NCBI RefSeq assembly: GCF_002954225.1
Contig: NZ_PPTH01000010.1
Span: 40,464-104,463, forward strand
Direction of reading: 5' to 3'
Origin: Arthrobacter ruber
Lineage (GTDB): Bacteria; Actinomycetota; Actinomycetes; Actinomycetales; Micrococcaceae
DNA length: 64,000 nt
In this document: positions 1 to 9,145 of the stretch, one piece after another
Numbering within the stretch: the stretch's first letter is position 1
Layout: each line of letters starts with the position of its first letter
The notes under the pieces: model-generated
The model's database searches: none
Told to the model about the DNA's origin: nothing
What the model saw: the letters and a program-made list of their open reading frames with translations, nothing else
Translations under genes and position numbers: made by a program

Positions 1-42
1 CTCCCCTGCGCGTTCTCATCGGCGACTACCTCTGCCAGGACG

Positions 43-345
43 TCATCGGACGCGCGCCGGCCGCCGGACGATCGGCCGACGGCCTTCCATCCGCACCACA
101 CCTATGACGACGAGGGCACCTGCAGCAGCGATCATCAGCTGTCTCCACCACGACGCGCCGGCTGCGGTGGCGACGAACCACGACGAGAAGAACCACAAGC
201 CGACGGTCAACGCTCCAGCAATCTGGTTGCGGACCCACGGCGGGATGGGCAGCAGCAGCAGCGGCAGCCGGAGGATGGCGCGGACGAACAGGTAGCTGTA
301 CCGGATGCTCGAGGTGAGCAACCAGCGGATGATTCTGATCATCAT
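43..345 (-). CDS. Small membrane protein
   Basis: A 100-residue protein that I do not recognise. It begins with two Met codons; AGGAG lies 3 bases before the first and 6 before the second, so the second (342) may be the true start. Hydrophobic stretches at about residues 15-35, 42-62 and 65-83 point to two or three membrane segments, and the tail is basic and Arg-rich (RRP, RRPARVR). It lies downstream of the nuclease gene on the same strand but about 50 bases away. The SD sequence and hydrophobic pattern support a real gene; its function is unknown. Confidence 0.6.
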   Translation of the reverse strand: MMIRIIRWLLTSSIRYSYLFVRAILRLPLLLLPIPPWVRNQIAGALTVGLWFFSSWFVATAAGASWWRQLMIAAAGALVVIGVVRMEGRRPIVRRPARVR

Positions 346-393
346 GTTCTCCTGATCGCCTGAAGCCAGTCGGATGAGTTCAACTTGAATGAC

Positions 394-2193
394 CTAGGGT
401 TCCTCAAGTTTGTCGAAATCTGATGCTGACGGTGGCCGTTCTGCTCCTGACGTTCTGGGATCCGGCGCATAAAAATCGGTCAGGCCCCACGATTCATAAT
501 CTGGGACCGTATCTGCCTCGCTTGTCCACGTACCTAGCCACGCCTGAATGAGTTCATCCCCTTGAGGGCGCAGTCGGATCTCCCGACCCTCTGCAGTTCC
601 GCCGTCGATGCTCTGCTCAACCTCGACCGCGTCCGCAATCAGGACATTACGGTGAAACATGGTCGCTGCCCCAAGGTTGTACGTACTACCAAGTAGGTTG
701 ATTTTCAGCCGTTTAAAGCGGTTGGTGAATGGCCCACCTGAACGTAGGAGTCTCTCGAATCCCTCGCCCTTTACGCCTGAAAGCACTGCCGTAAAACTTG
801 TTCCTGGTGGCATCACCGTTCGCTTGCCCTCTAGCAGGATCCGAGCAATCCGAATATAGGCCCGATCTGTCCCGTCTACCTCAGTAGGCAAAGTGAAGGC
901 AGCGGCGGGCAGTTTTCCCTGAAGGTAGAGGAGGTCTGACAGGAGTTCGCGGATATAGCTATCTACTTCCGTAGGGTCTTTAAGTTCGCTGCCAAGCTTG
1001 ACCCGCCCCTTCTTCTTACCTCCCCAGTAGAACTCAAGTGTTGCCCCCGGCTGCATCGCATCCAGCAGATTGATCGCTTGCTCTGCATCTGTGACAGCCG
1101 GACCATGGAGGTCAAAGTTCAGAACGATGGAGCCCGGGTCACTGAGATCAGAGATTGTAGGCATGGAAATGATTGCCGTAGCGATGTTGGCGAATCGAGC
1201 TTTCGCCGAGTGCCCAATCCTCCCCCGGGCCCTCTCTACGATTTTTCCAGGGAATCGTGCCATTGCGCAGCCGTCTTCATCCAACACGTTGATGATGACG
1301 GGCTCCTCCTTCTCCAACACCGTCTGCACTGGATGAAGCTCCACCGACTGATGCTCAAGCTTAGGGAAGGGCTGGACCCACGCGGGTCCGGTTCGCTGGA
1401 AGGCCGCCGCTGATTCTGGCAGCCGAATGGATTCGAGAGCCCCGTAGTTGATCGAGTGAACAATCTGCTCACTGATGTCTTGGTCTTCCGGCCCGAGGGT
1501 CACTGTGAAGGTTTCGCGGATCGGCTCCTTCTCCATCGCATCGTGCCGCTTTGGACGGTAGGACTCAATAAGTTCTCCGTCTTGAAGACTGACGTCCGTA
1601 GCCCAGTACTCGCTTCGCGCTTGAAGCTCCTCCAGCATTCCCCGGAACAAAATCTGAGCGTCGCCCGAGTTGGCCAGCGCCGCCCGTTCTTGGCCAAACT
1701 GCCGCAGTACGTCAACAACGCCATCGTGAAGCGCGGCCCTCTCGATCTCAGGGTGAGCCGCGAGACCTCTGTCGAGATGTGCCTGTCCCCACATGTGAGT
1801 CTTAACCTGCTTGCCTGTCGCAAGCTTGCGAATCCACGCCAATTCATTCTTGTGTGGGTTGGAAGGCATGACTAGGACCCAAGTTTTTGGCTTGTGCTTG
1901 TTCCAAGCCATGTTGAATGACTTCTTGATCTGAGCTCGTCTGGTGTCTCGATTACCGCCGGTAAAACCACCGGGAAAGAACTTCAGTTGGAAGATTGTCT
2001 CCGGATAGTCCTGCTCATCACGAACCACGACATCGATACCATCGTCCCCGCCCTCACCTCGAAGGACCTCTACATACTTCGGCTCGACGTCGAACATGGC
2101 GACGAGAAGGGCTTCCACAACTCGATCAAAGTCGTGCTGCTTCACCGTCGCCCAGTCGATTCGATAGCGATGCAAGTCACCTCCGAGGCTCAC
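394..2193 (-). CDS. Putative PD-(D/E)XK nuclease, possible defence protein
   Basis: A 599-residue protein. Near its N-terminus GGDDGIDVVV followed about 15 residues later by FQLKFF has the spacing of a PD-(D/E)XK/Mrr-type site (D...QxK), so I infer a restriction-like nuclease. The rest, roughly residues 230-590, is beta-rich and unrecognised, perhaps a sensor or binding part. The listed GTG start overlaps the stop of the upstream resolvase gene (GTGA). A TTG at 2175 is preceded by a much stronger GGAGGTGA, so the true start may be six codons later. The coupling suggests co-expression. The nuclease reading is by motif only. Other members of this fold act in DNA repair or as effectors of anti-phage systems. 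Confidence 0.6.
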   Translation of the reverse strand: MSLGGDLHRYRIDWATVKQHDFDRVVEALLVAMFDVEPKYVEVLRGEGGDDGIDVVVRDEQDYPETIFQLKFFPGGFTGGNRDTRRAQIKKSFNMAWNKHKPKTWVLVMPSNPHKNELAWIRKLATGKQVKTHMWGQAHLDRGLAAHPEIERAALHDGVVDVLRQFGQERAALANSGDAQILFRGMLEELQARSEYWATDVSLQDGELIESYRPKRHDAMEKEPIRETFTVTLGPEDQDISEQIVHSINYGALESIRLPESAAAFQRTGPAWVQPFPKLEHQSVELHPVQTVLEKEEPVIINVLDEDGCAMARFPGKIVERARGRIGHSAKARFANIATAIISMPTISDLSDPGSIVLNFDLHGPAVTDAEQAINLLDAMQPGATLEFYWGGKKKGRVKLGSELKDPTEVDSYIRELLSDLLYLQGKLPAAAFTLPTEVDGTDRAYIRIARILLEGKRTVMPPGTSFTAVLSGVKGEGFERLLRSGGPFTNRFKRLKINLLGSTYNLGAATMFHRNVLIADAVEVEQSIDGGTAEGREIRLRPQGDELIQAWLGTWTSEADTVPDYESWGLTDFYAPDPRTSGAERPPSASDFDKLEEP

Positions 2194-2810
2194 AGTTCGA
2201 AACCCGTCATTGTTGTCGTTGGCAGGAGAACATCTGTGTCTCGGTCCAGGGCCCGGTACAGGGTAGTGCGATCAACGTTGAGGCGTCGGGCGATTTCAGC
2301 CTTGGGCACGCGTGCCGCAATCAAAGTTCGGGCCTCGACCAGCTGGTCGCTAGTGAGTTTGCGAGACCTGCCATGGTAGGCGCCTCGCTCTTTCGCTGCC
2401 CTGATGCCGTCGGCTTGCCGCTCTTTGGTGATCGCACGCTCGAGCTGTGCGAAGGAGGCCATGATGTTTAGTTGAAACTCCGCGAACGGATCTGCGCCGC
2501 CGGGTGTGAACGTAACCCGCTCGGCGAGGAACTCTACCGATACGCCTTTGGCGATCAACTCCCCCACTATCTGATTGAGGTCGATCACTGATCGCGCCAG
2601 CCTGTCCATAGAAGACACCACCACGGTGTCACCGTGGCGGGCGTACCCGATCATCTCCGCGAGAGCGGCCCGGCCGGATCGTTGCGCACCGGATTGCTTC
2701 TCCTCGAACAGCCGATCAACGTTGCCGAGGCTGGTCAGCTGACGGGCGAAATTCTGGTCGACGCTCGACACACGGGCATACCCGATCCGCTGCCCTTTGT
2801 GTTGCGTCAT
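2190..2810 (-). CDS. Serine recombinase, resolvase/invertase family
   Basis: A 206-residue small serine recombinase. The N-terminal catalytic domain carries the RIGYARVSS motif with its nucleophilic Ser, an F.EK.SG...R segment, and SSMDRLARS with the conserved Arg. The long E helix (FAQLERAITKERQADGI) and a C-terminal HTH (PKAEIARRLNVDRTTLYRAL) follow. All expected parts are present and the length is normal, so the protein looks active. The ATG at 2810 is preceded by GAAGG; an in-frame upstream ATG at 2846 is less well placed. The palindrome at 2890-2913 could be its target or operator. The family resolves cointegrates or inverts DNA. Confidence 0.92.
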   Translation of the reverse strand: MTQHKGQRIGYARVSSVDQNFARQLTSLGNVDRLFEEKQSGAQRSGRAALAEMIGYARHGDTVVVSSMDRLARSVIDLNQIVGELIAKGVSVEFLAERVTFTPGGADPFAEFQLNIMASFAQLERAITKERQADGIRAAKERGAYHGRSRKLTSDQLVEARTLIAARVPKAEIARRLNVDRTTLYRALDRDTDVLLPTTTMTGFEL

Positions 2811-2889
2811 GTCTAGACCTTCGCACAGAAGTGTTGCGAAAACCAACTAAGGACCCTAAAGCCACACTAAGTCAGCCGTTTGGAACTGT

Positions 2890-2913
2890 GGCGTTGGGGT
2901 GTACCCCAACGCC
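2890..2913. repeat. 24-base perfect palindrome, possible res site or operator
   Basis: Two perfect 11-base arms (GGCGTTGGGGT / ACCCCAACGCC) are separated by a central GT. The site lies 80 bases upstream of the resolvase start, where resolvase genes usually keep their res site. Small serine recombinases cut at a central dinucleotide, so this could be a crossover site. A hairpin or an operator is equally possible. Confidence 0.45.
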
Positions 2914-3405
2914 GCACCCGGCATGTCCACGCGTGAAAACTTTCAAAGTGCGGTTTCGATCAAAACCGTTCCGGTTCAGCCTTTCGGCTACCTGGAACAA
3001 GTAGTCACAGGGCCACTGCATAGTGGTGGCCCGAGTTGATGGTTCTCTTCCAGCACCTATCAACTCTTGGTATCGGGCACGGCCTCGGACGGACCTCCAT
3101 GAGAATCCTGTGTAACGGGGCTACGCTCACTCTATGAGTCCGAGAAGCCCGGAGCCCTTCCCATATTCGAGCTTCGATGCCATTTCGGTGTCGAGCACCG
3201 TACATCTTCGTGTGCTCAACGCCGATGCATCGGTCAAACCCGAATTCGCCAACGCGGTACTGCAAGGCGACGCTGTAGCCGATGGGCCACATGGCGAGTA
3301 CAGCGCCACCTTCTACGTCCCAGATCTCGGACACAACGTCAAGGTATCCGAAGTGCAGTACAGGGCCTGGACTCGGCACCGCCAAGTCTGACCCAGGGTG
3401 GACAA

Positions 3406-3552
3406 TTACTCGGACACGAACGGGATCCCCCGCATTGGCGCCACATTCTACAAAAGTTTCAGCTCCTCCTGGAATGTCTCGTCGACGCTGAACAAGTCCC
3501 GGAAGGTGGCCTTTTTGCCGGCGATTACGAAGCATCCAAACGTGCCGAACAT
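3406..3552 (-). pseudogene. Truncated, decayed SRAP (HMCES/YedK-like) gene
   Basis: On the minus strand, translation from 3552 gives MFGTFGCFVIAGKKATFRD, matching the N-terminus of the intact SRAP protein encoded at 25625-26335 (MCGRFVIAGNKAAIRDAF). The match runs through FSVDE, NVAPM and GIPFVSE. Two in-frame stops interrupt it: one replaces the residues before NVAPM, and a TAA follows FVSE. The catalytic Cys2 is lost. Homology stops at about 3406, so the rest of the gene is gone. DNA identity with 26215-26337 is obvious by eye. This is a dead partial duplicate or a relic of another replicon. Confidence 0.88.
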
Positions 3553-3633
3553 TCTGCCTTAGCTACGGCGTAAGTACCTGGCTCGTCGAAGGAGCAGGCG
3601 CCCTCACCGCTACTGCGACGAAGGCGCCCCGTC

Positions 3634-3771
3634 CTACTTTTTCTTTGAACGCCTGGCCTGCGCAAGCGCGCCGGCTGCGATGCTCTTCACACCCTTGGTC
3701 GTCCGTGGACCACGAAGGAGACTGCTCGCCTTTCGTGCGACTCCCCGACTGGTCTGTTTAGCATTTGCCAC
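3634..3771 (-). CDS. Conserved-looking small basic protein (45 aa)
   Basis: A 45-residue Lys/Ser/Ala-rich protein beginning with GTG (ANAKQTSRGVARKASSLL...) and ending RRSKKK. GGAG lies 5 bases before the GTG. The pattern of a Thr/Ser-rich start, KASSLLR, a middle KG(V)KS, AAGALAQ and a Lys tail is one I associate with a widespread family of tiny uncharacterised bacterial proteins; I cannot name it. A 9-base-arm hairpin (3797-3834) sits in the presumed leader. It is possibly a nucleic-acid or stress-associated protein, but that is a guess. Confidence 0.6.
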   Translation of the reverse strand: MANAKQTSRGVARKASSLLRGPRTTKGVKSIAAGALAQARRSKKK

Positions 3772-4549
3772 AATGGCTCCTAAGTACGAGTTGGGTGCTG
3801 GCCCGGCCTCCTCGAGCGTGGGGCTCGGGCCAGCGGTAATTCTCCGTGACCGACTAGGTCAGCGGCGGACGGGCTGGATCCGGATGGTCCGCTTGATGCG
3901 GATACGGACTACGCAAGTAGCCATATGGCATCGTTCCTTTCCCGCGACGGCCGGGTCCGTCCAAGCTTGGACCTCCGCGCACGTCCGTTGCAGATGCATT
4001 CGAATCGACCCCAACGCACCAGAGCTGAACGAATACCAGGGTGTAGCGTTGAGGTCTACCAGACGCAGCCTCCGGCGAAGACCACTGAGATCCGCCGCAC
4101 CGTTCCACAGATCTCCACCATGCAAAGTGCTCGCGCCTGGGCTCATGCGATACGAAACGGCACAGACACGCTGTGACTTCCGGGATAGATGCAGCGAGGC
4201 GACCTCAATACCGCATTCACCACAGAAACCGAACCGACGTCCTTACGCGCACCCAAGATCCGCGCTGCTCACCTACCCCGATGGCGGGACCATGCGAGAA
4301 ATTGAGGATGAACGGGGGCGGTTCAGCGCCGACGCACTGTACTGAAGGACCACCATGCTGCACGTCTCAAAGGTGGACGTAAGTCCTGTTCGTCGGGATC
4401 TGGTACCTATTCAGCTGGGAGGGACCAGACCAGCCGTCACCAGAAAAGAGTCAACGCAACCTGTTGACGGCGACTCCAAACAGGGTCACTCTGTTGGATA
4501 AGATGGTGAACTGAATCACAGCCTCATCATTGGGATCGAGGTGACACAA
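3772..4549. other. Intergenic region upstream of the giant operon
   Basis: A 780-base region without a supported gene. It holds the inverted repeat GCTGGCCCG/CGGGCCAGC (3797-3834), a TTGACG (4464-4469) and a TAAGAT (4498-4503). These last two resemble promoter elements but are too far apart to pair. The promoter of the operon starting at 4550 is presumably in its right end. Several overlapping frames on both strands show no domain or SD support. Confidence 0.4.
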
Positions 4550-5719
4550 GTGGACTACGGTTTTGTCCCAGGAAGGGACCGTTATGCGAAAATCCTCGCA
4601 ACGGTTTTTAGTCACCGGGGAACTCTAGTTCGCCGCAAGGGATTAGCAACGGTCCAAGGTTTCGTCAAACATCTCGCGGATCCCGCCAACCGCCCTCAAC
4701 CTGTGGACGATCTATTAGTCGGTGCCCATGCAACTTCACAGGGCACTATCCAGATGAAGATGTTCCCTAAGCAGGTCGGCAATGACGGAAAACTAACTGG
4801 CACAACGGACTTCGAAATCTTGTCTCAAGCATTGCAGCTCCCTGAAAACTCCGTCAAAATCCCTGACTCGGTGATCGATTTCGTCCTCGGAAGCCCAATA
4901 ACTCACAGCTTCCACTTCAAAGGCTGCAATGTCGGCAAGGACCGAACCGACCGAACCCGTAATCCGGAGTCTCGCTTTCCATTCTTGCTGAAAGTTCAAG
5001 AGGCCTTGGGCAGTCATGTGCACGTCACCGCACCGAAGCATTTCCACGGCCTCACGCCCCATAAATTAGGCAGCTTCGAGTACATGTGCTACGAGTTCGT
5101 CGTTCGTATGCCAGCACGGCTGATTGATACGCGTTTTGAAGGCGTCGATACCCGAGATCATCTGATCGATGAGTTCAAAGCATTGGCATACCAGTTTGTG
5201 AACCAAGAGTTAGTACCAGATGATGCATGGGGTGGATGGCTGCCTAAGAATGTGCGCAAGGAGCGCCGTACGCAGGTTCCAAGTACGCTCGGGGTTAAGT
5301 ATGGCCGTGTCTCAACCGTGCTCACGCCCCAACAATACCGAATCGATACAACCCCGATACAGTTCACGAGGAAGTACCCAAGCGCGGCAGAGATACCGCC
5401 AGCAAACGATTGGCAGGCTGCCATACGTGATGGAATTCGAGCCCTCTACCGATTCAAGGACGAGCACCCATTTCCGGTTTTTGAGCGAGCCGGCTACAAA
5501 ACCTTTGATGATTTCTGGAATGGCTACCACTGGTCTATCGCTCCATCTGGCGACACATTGATTGCGACGGGTCGGCGTTATATATATACGTTGCTTCTGG
5601 CAATTCGCGACCAAGACGAGAACTTGATTTTCAATTTCTATCCAGCACCAGGTTCCACTCATGCAGCTGTAACGACGGCACTGGTGGAAACGGATGACTC
5701 CTACTTCGGGTCGGTGTGA
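4550..5719 (+). CDS. Unrecognised protein with possible caspase-like His/Cys dyad; first gene of giant operon
   Basis: A 389-residue protein. GTG at 4550 is chosen because GAGGTGA ends 5 bases before it; GTG at 4541 is the alternative. No family is certain. Two segments recall clan CD (caspase-like) proteases: a hydrophobic strand ending in a His (LLVGAHATSQG, His about 60) and a second ending in Cys (HSFHFKGCNVG, Cys about 126), followed by VTAPKHFHG. Typical members have HG after the strand, here HA, so this is a hypothesis. The C-terminal half has no recognised domain. It is tightly linked (3-base gap) to the DUF6603-like gene. The base composition is visibly more AT-rich than the rest of the operon. 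There is no signal peptide. Confidence 0.8.
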   Translation: MDYGFVPGRDRYAKILATVFSHRGTLVRRKGLATVQGFVKHLADPANRPQPVDDLLVGAHATSQGTIQMKMFPKQVGNDGKLTGTTDFEILSQALQLPENSVKIPDSVIDFVLGSPITHSFHFKGCNVGKDRTDRTRNPESRFPFLLKVQEALGSHVHVTAPKHFHGLTPHKLGSFEYMCYEFVVRMPARLIDTRFEGVDTRDHLIDEFKALAYQFVNQELVPDDAWGGWLPKNVRKERRTQVPSTLGVKYGRVSTVLTPQQYRIDTTPIQFTRKYPSAAEIPPANDWQAAIRDGIRALYRFKDEHPFPVFERAGYKTFDDFWNGYHWSIAPSGDTLIATGRRYIYTLLLAIRDQDENLIFNFYPAPGSTHAAVTTALVETDDSYFGSV

Positions 5720-5722
5720 CCT

Positions 5723-8700
5723 ATGACAAACCGCGACGTACTAGTCCAGCTCGCGGAAGAGTTAGCAAGGGCGGTTGAACCCCTCGCTCTCGCAGCAAGA
5801 ACACCGGGGGCACTCCGAGATTTGCTTGAGGATCTCGGTTGGGACTTCGAAACCGTTCCCACGGCCATCGGGAAGCTGCTGGTTCCCGTCGAGCAGCTTT
5901 ACAACCTTGTGTCCCCTACCGAGGAGATTAGCGCCGCGGACACCCCAATACTGCTCAACGGAGTCCGCGCAGTTTTTTCTGCTATTGCAGATATCTCAAA
6001 TGCTCCAGGCCTGCCAGCCGGGTTTGCCGAGGGCTTCCCGGATGAACTGGTCGACTATCTCCTCTACGAGTACTTCTTCAGCCATCAGCCGCGATGGGGC
6101 CACCTCCTTGCCAGTTTCGGGATTCTTCGCGCGGAGGATATGGACGCTACCGGTGGACGGCCTGCCTACACAAAGCGCATCATCGCATTTAGCGATTTAG
6201 CGCGGCTCACGACTGAGCCACTGGCTGTGTTCCGGGACGCTTATCTTTGGGGCGACAGCGAATTCCGAGGGGAAATTCTTTTAGACGCTCTACAGGGGAT
6301 GCTGGAGGCGTGGCAGCTGAATGTTCGCGAGTCAGTCGTCGAGGACATCATGCTTCAACAACTTAACGCTGGAGCACTAACGCCCGAGTCCTCCTACGAT
6401 ACCTGCCTGCAGCTTGCCATCATCGAGAGCGAATCAGACGCCGACTTCGACGTCGGTGTTGCCCTGTTTATAATGCCCGAGACGGCGGCCGTAAAGCCAG
6501 GATTTACCCTCCTGCCTTACAGCTCAACCGGAATCGAAAAGAATGTCGAGCTCAGTCCCTACCTCATTCTCAGTATTGAGGGAACAGTGGCGCTCGACGG
6601 CGGAGTGGGAATCATTATTCGACCCGGGCAGCTCCCCCAACTCCTCGTTGGATTCGGGACTGGGTTGCCATCGGTCGCGTCGGGGATGTTGAGCATTGCG
6701 CTCGTGCTGAGTGATGAGGGCAATCCGAGGGTACTCATCGGCACACCCGGTGCCAGCCACTTCGAGGTGGGCGGAACTTCAATACTCGGTGGCACGAGGT
6801 TCCATGGCAACGACAGTTTCGAGGTCTTCCTCGAGTTCGCATTGGCCGGCGCCAAGATCGTGATCAAACCCGGCGACGGAGAGGCCGACGGCTTTCTCGC
6901 TCGTCTGCTGCCCGAGGAAGGAATGTCAATCGGCACAAACTTGACAGTCGGCTTTTCCACTACCCAGGGCATCTATTTTGGCGGTAGTGGCGGCTTGGAG
7001 ATCTCGATCCCCGCTCACATTCAACTCGGGCCCATCGAGGTCCTCAACGCGCTGCTGGCTGTCCGCGCTAAAGACACCATCCTCGCGGTCGACTTGGCCG
7101 CCAGCATCAAAGGCGACCTAAACGTACTCACCGCGGTCATCGAGAACATTGGCGTGACTGCGATGTTTACTTTCCCTGATAACGGCAAAGGCAACCTCGG
7201 TCCGGTCAATCTGGCCATGAAGTTTCGGCCTCCCAACGGCGTAGGCCTTTCAATTGACGCCGGCGTAGTCAAAGGTGGCGGCTATCTCTACCTCGACATC
7301 GAAAAAGGCGAGTATGCCGGGGCCTTGGAGCTCACTGTTGCGAACTTTCTATCGCTCAAGGCGATCGGGCTCATCAACACGAAACTGCCTGGCGGCCAGC
7401 CGGGCTTTTCGATGTTGGCCATCATCACCGCGGAGTTCAATCCTGGTTTCCAGCTTGGCTTCGGCTTTACACTGCTCGGCGTCGGCGGTCTGCTTGGGCT
7501 CAATCGTGGCATGCTCCTAGAGCCGCTGGTTTCAGGCATCCGCACCGGCGCCATCAACAGCATTCTGTTCCCTATCAATGTCATCGAGAACGCACCGCGT
7601 ATTATAAGCGACCTGCGTACCATCTTCCCGCCTAAAGAGGGCACATTCCTGATCGGGCCGATGGCCAAAATCGGATGGGGCACCCCGACACTCGTTTCGA
7701 TTTCCCTCGGCGTCATCATCGAAATCCCCGGCAACGCAGTAATTCTGGGCCGGATTAGGGTTGCGTTGCCAACGGACGAGGCGGCCATCATCGTCCTCCA
7801 ATCAAGCTTTATCGGCGCGCTGGAGTTCGACAAGCGCCGAATTTGGTTTTTCGCCTCCCTCTTCGAGTCGCGTCTACTGTTCATCACTCTCGACGGTGAA
7901 CTCGGGCTCCTGATGGACTACAGCGACAATGCTAACTTCGTGCTGTCGGTGGGCGGGTTCCACCCCCGGTTCACAGCGCCCCCATTGCCGTTTCCCTCGC
8001 CTACCAGAATCGCCCTCTCCTTAATCAACGGTAAGTATGCTCGCGTCAGAGTGGAACTATACCTCGCAATTACCTCAAACACCGTCCAGACTGGCGCTCA
8101 AGCCGAGGCATTCTTTGGCTTCGATGCTCTTAGCGTCGAAGGCTACTTCAACTTCGATGCATTGATTCGATTCTCGCCGTTATACCTGATCGTCGAGATC
8201 TCGTGCGGCTTCGCAGTCAAGGTTTTCGGTCTCGGCGTCTACGGAATCCACCTCCGCGCTGCCCTAGAGGGACCGACGCCGTGGCACATCGCCGGTGCAG
8301 CCGAGCTGGAGTTCTTCTTCTTTACGGTCTCCGTCGACGTCGAGGTGACCTTCGGGGAGCGCCGCACCGACACTCTCCCGCCTCTTCCGTTACTGCCCGC
8401 GCTCAAAGCAGAACTCGAAAAGCTCGACTCATGGCGCACCGCACTCCCCGCCTCGGGCCGACTGCTCGTCTCGCTCCGGAACTTGGGGGACCCTGGCCTG
8501 CTTGTCCTACACCCAGTCGGCACCCTCAGGATCAGTCAGCGGTTAGTTCCACTTAGCATCCCCCTTGACAAGGTTGGAAACCAGACGCTGTCAGACATTT
8601 ACCGTGCTGCGGTGACGGTGGACGCGGGCCTGCTGGCCGTCCGCCAGCCGGTGCAGGATCAGTTCGCCAAAGCGCAGTACGTAGAGATGGATGACGCCGC

Positions 8701-9145
8701 TAAGCTCTCCGCGCCCGCCTTCGAGATGCTACAAAGCGGCGTCGAGCTTTCTGCCGGTGCAGCGTGGGCCACCGGACCATCAGCTCAACGGATCGTCCGC
8801 TACGAAACAATTATCGTTGATACTCAGGTCGAACGCACCCCAATTAGGTACTTTCAATTTTGGCCCGGCCTCTTCGCCCATTTCATTAAGGGCGGAGCCA
8901 TCGCCAAGGCCGAGCTGTCCCAAGCCAAAGAGGAAAAGCTCAAGCCATTCACTGCCAGAATCAATGTACAACCGGACGGGTACGTCGTAGCCAACACCGC
9001 GGATAACACGGCACTGTCCGGTGCTGCCCTTTTTACCAGCCATACCGAGGCGACCACCTACCTCGCCTCGGTCCTCCGTGAAAACCCATCACTGGGCGAG
9101 GCAATCCATGTCATCCCGAGCGCGGAGGTGAATGTCGCAGCATGA
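5723..9145 (+). CDS. Giant beta-rich protein, DUF6603-like
   Basis: A 1140-residue protein. Residues 1-270 are mostly helical. From about 280 to 900 there is a long series of amphipathic beta strands rich in Gly (for example GIYFGGSGGLEISIPAHIQLG, GLSIDAGVVKGGGYLYLDI, GFGFTLLGVGGLLGLNRGM). This is the pattern I associate with DUF6603, a family of large proteins of unknown function. The strand pattern resembles a barrel or lipid-transfer-like sheet, but there is no signal peptide and no outer membrane is expected in this host. The C-terminal 220 residues are different and mixed. The start follows the previous stop by 3 bases and the end overlaps the next gene (ATGA), so it is a translationally coupled operon member. 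Confidence 0.85.
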   Translation: MTNRDVLVQLAEELARAVEPLALAARTPGALRDLLEDLGWDFETVPTAIGKLLVPVEQLYNLVSPTEEISAADTPILLNGVRAVFSAIADISNAPGLPAGFAEGFPDELVDYLLYEYFFSHQPRWGHLLASFGILRAEDMDATGGRPAYTKRIIAFSDLARLTTEPLAVFRDAYLWGDSEFRGEILLDALQGMLEAWQLNVRESVVEDIMLQQLNAGALTPESSYDTCLQLAIIESESDADFDVGVALFIMPETAAVKPGFTLLPYSSTGIEKNVELSPYLILSIEGTVALDGGVGIIIRPGQLPQLLVGFGTGLPSVASGMLSIALVLSDEGNPRVLIGTPGASHFEVGGTSILGGTRFHGNDSFEVFLEFALAGAKIVIKPGDGEADGFLARLLPEEGMSIGTNLTVGFSTTQGIYFGGSGGLEISIPAHIQLGPIEVLNALLAVRAKDTILAVDLAASIKGDLNVLTAVIENIGVTAMFTFPDNGKGNLGPVNLAMKFRPPNGVGLSIDAGVVKGGGYLYLDIEKGEYAGALELTVANFLSLKAIGLINTKLPGGQPGFSMLAIITAEFNPGFQLGFGFTLLGVGGLLGLNRGMLLEPLVSGIRTGAINSILFPINVIENAPRIISDLRTIFPPKEGTFLIGPMAKIGWGTPTLVSISLGVIIEIPGNAVILGRIRVALPTDEAAIIVLQSSFIGALEFDKRRIWFFASLFESRLLFITLDGELGLLMDYSDNANFVLSVGGFHPRFTAPPLPFPSPTRIALSLINGKYARVRVELYLAITSNTVQTGAQAEAFFGFDALSVEGYFNFDALIRFSPLYLIVEISCGFAVKVFGLGVYGIHLRAALEGPTPWHIAGAAELEFFFFTVSVDVEVTFGERRTDTLPPLPLLPALKAELEKLDSWRTALPASGRLLVSLRNLGDPGLLVLHPVGTLRISQRLVPLSIPLDKVGNQTLSDIYRAAVTVDAGLLAVRQPVQDQFAKAQYVEMDDAAKLSAPAFEMLQSGVELSAGAAWATGPSAQRIVRYETIIVDTQVERTPIRYFQFWPGLFAHFIKGGAIAKAELSQAKEEKLKPFTARINVQPDGYVVANTADNTALSGAALFTSHTEATTYLASVLRENPSLGEAIHVIPSAEVNVAA

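Larger units (their letters stand above)
2811..3633. other. Intergenic region with decayed DNA
   Basis: An 820-base stretch between the resolvase gene and a small leftward gene. It holds the 2890-2913 palindrome and the SRAP remnant at 3406-3552, both listed separately. An 85-codon rightward frame at 3134-3391 has no good SD sequence and no recognisable motif. It ends next to the truncated end of the SRAP remnant, so I treat it as probable junk or rearranged DNA. Confidence 0.5.

Noticed and set aside
26..238. Leftward 70-codon frame overlapping the first small gene
   Set aside because: Arg/Val-rich low-complexity product; the 43-345 frame has the SD and hydrophobic pattern.
3005..3535. 176-codon leftward frame
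   Set aside because: It is a shifted reading across the SRAP remnant and unrelated DNA; no domain support.
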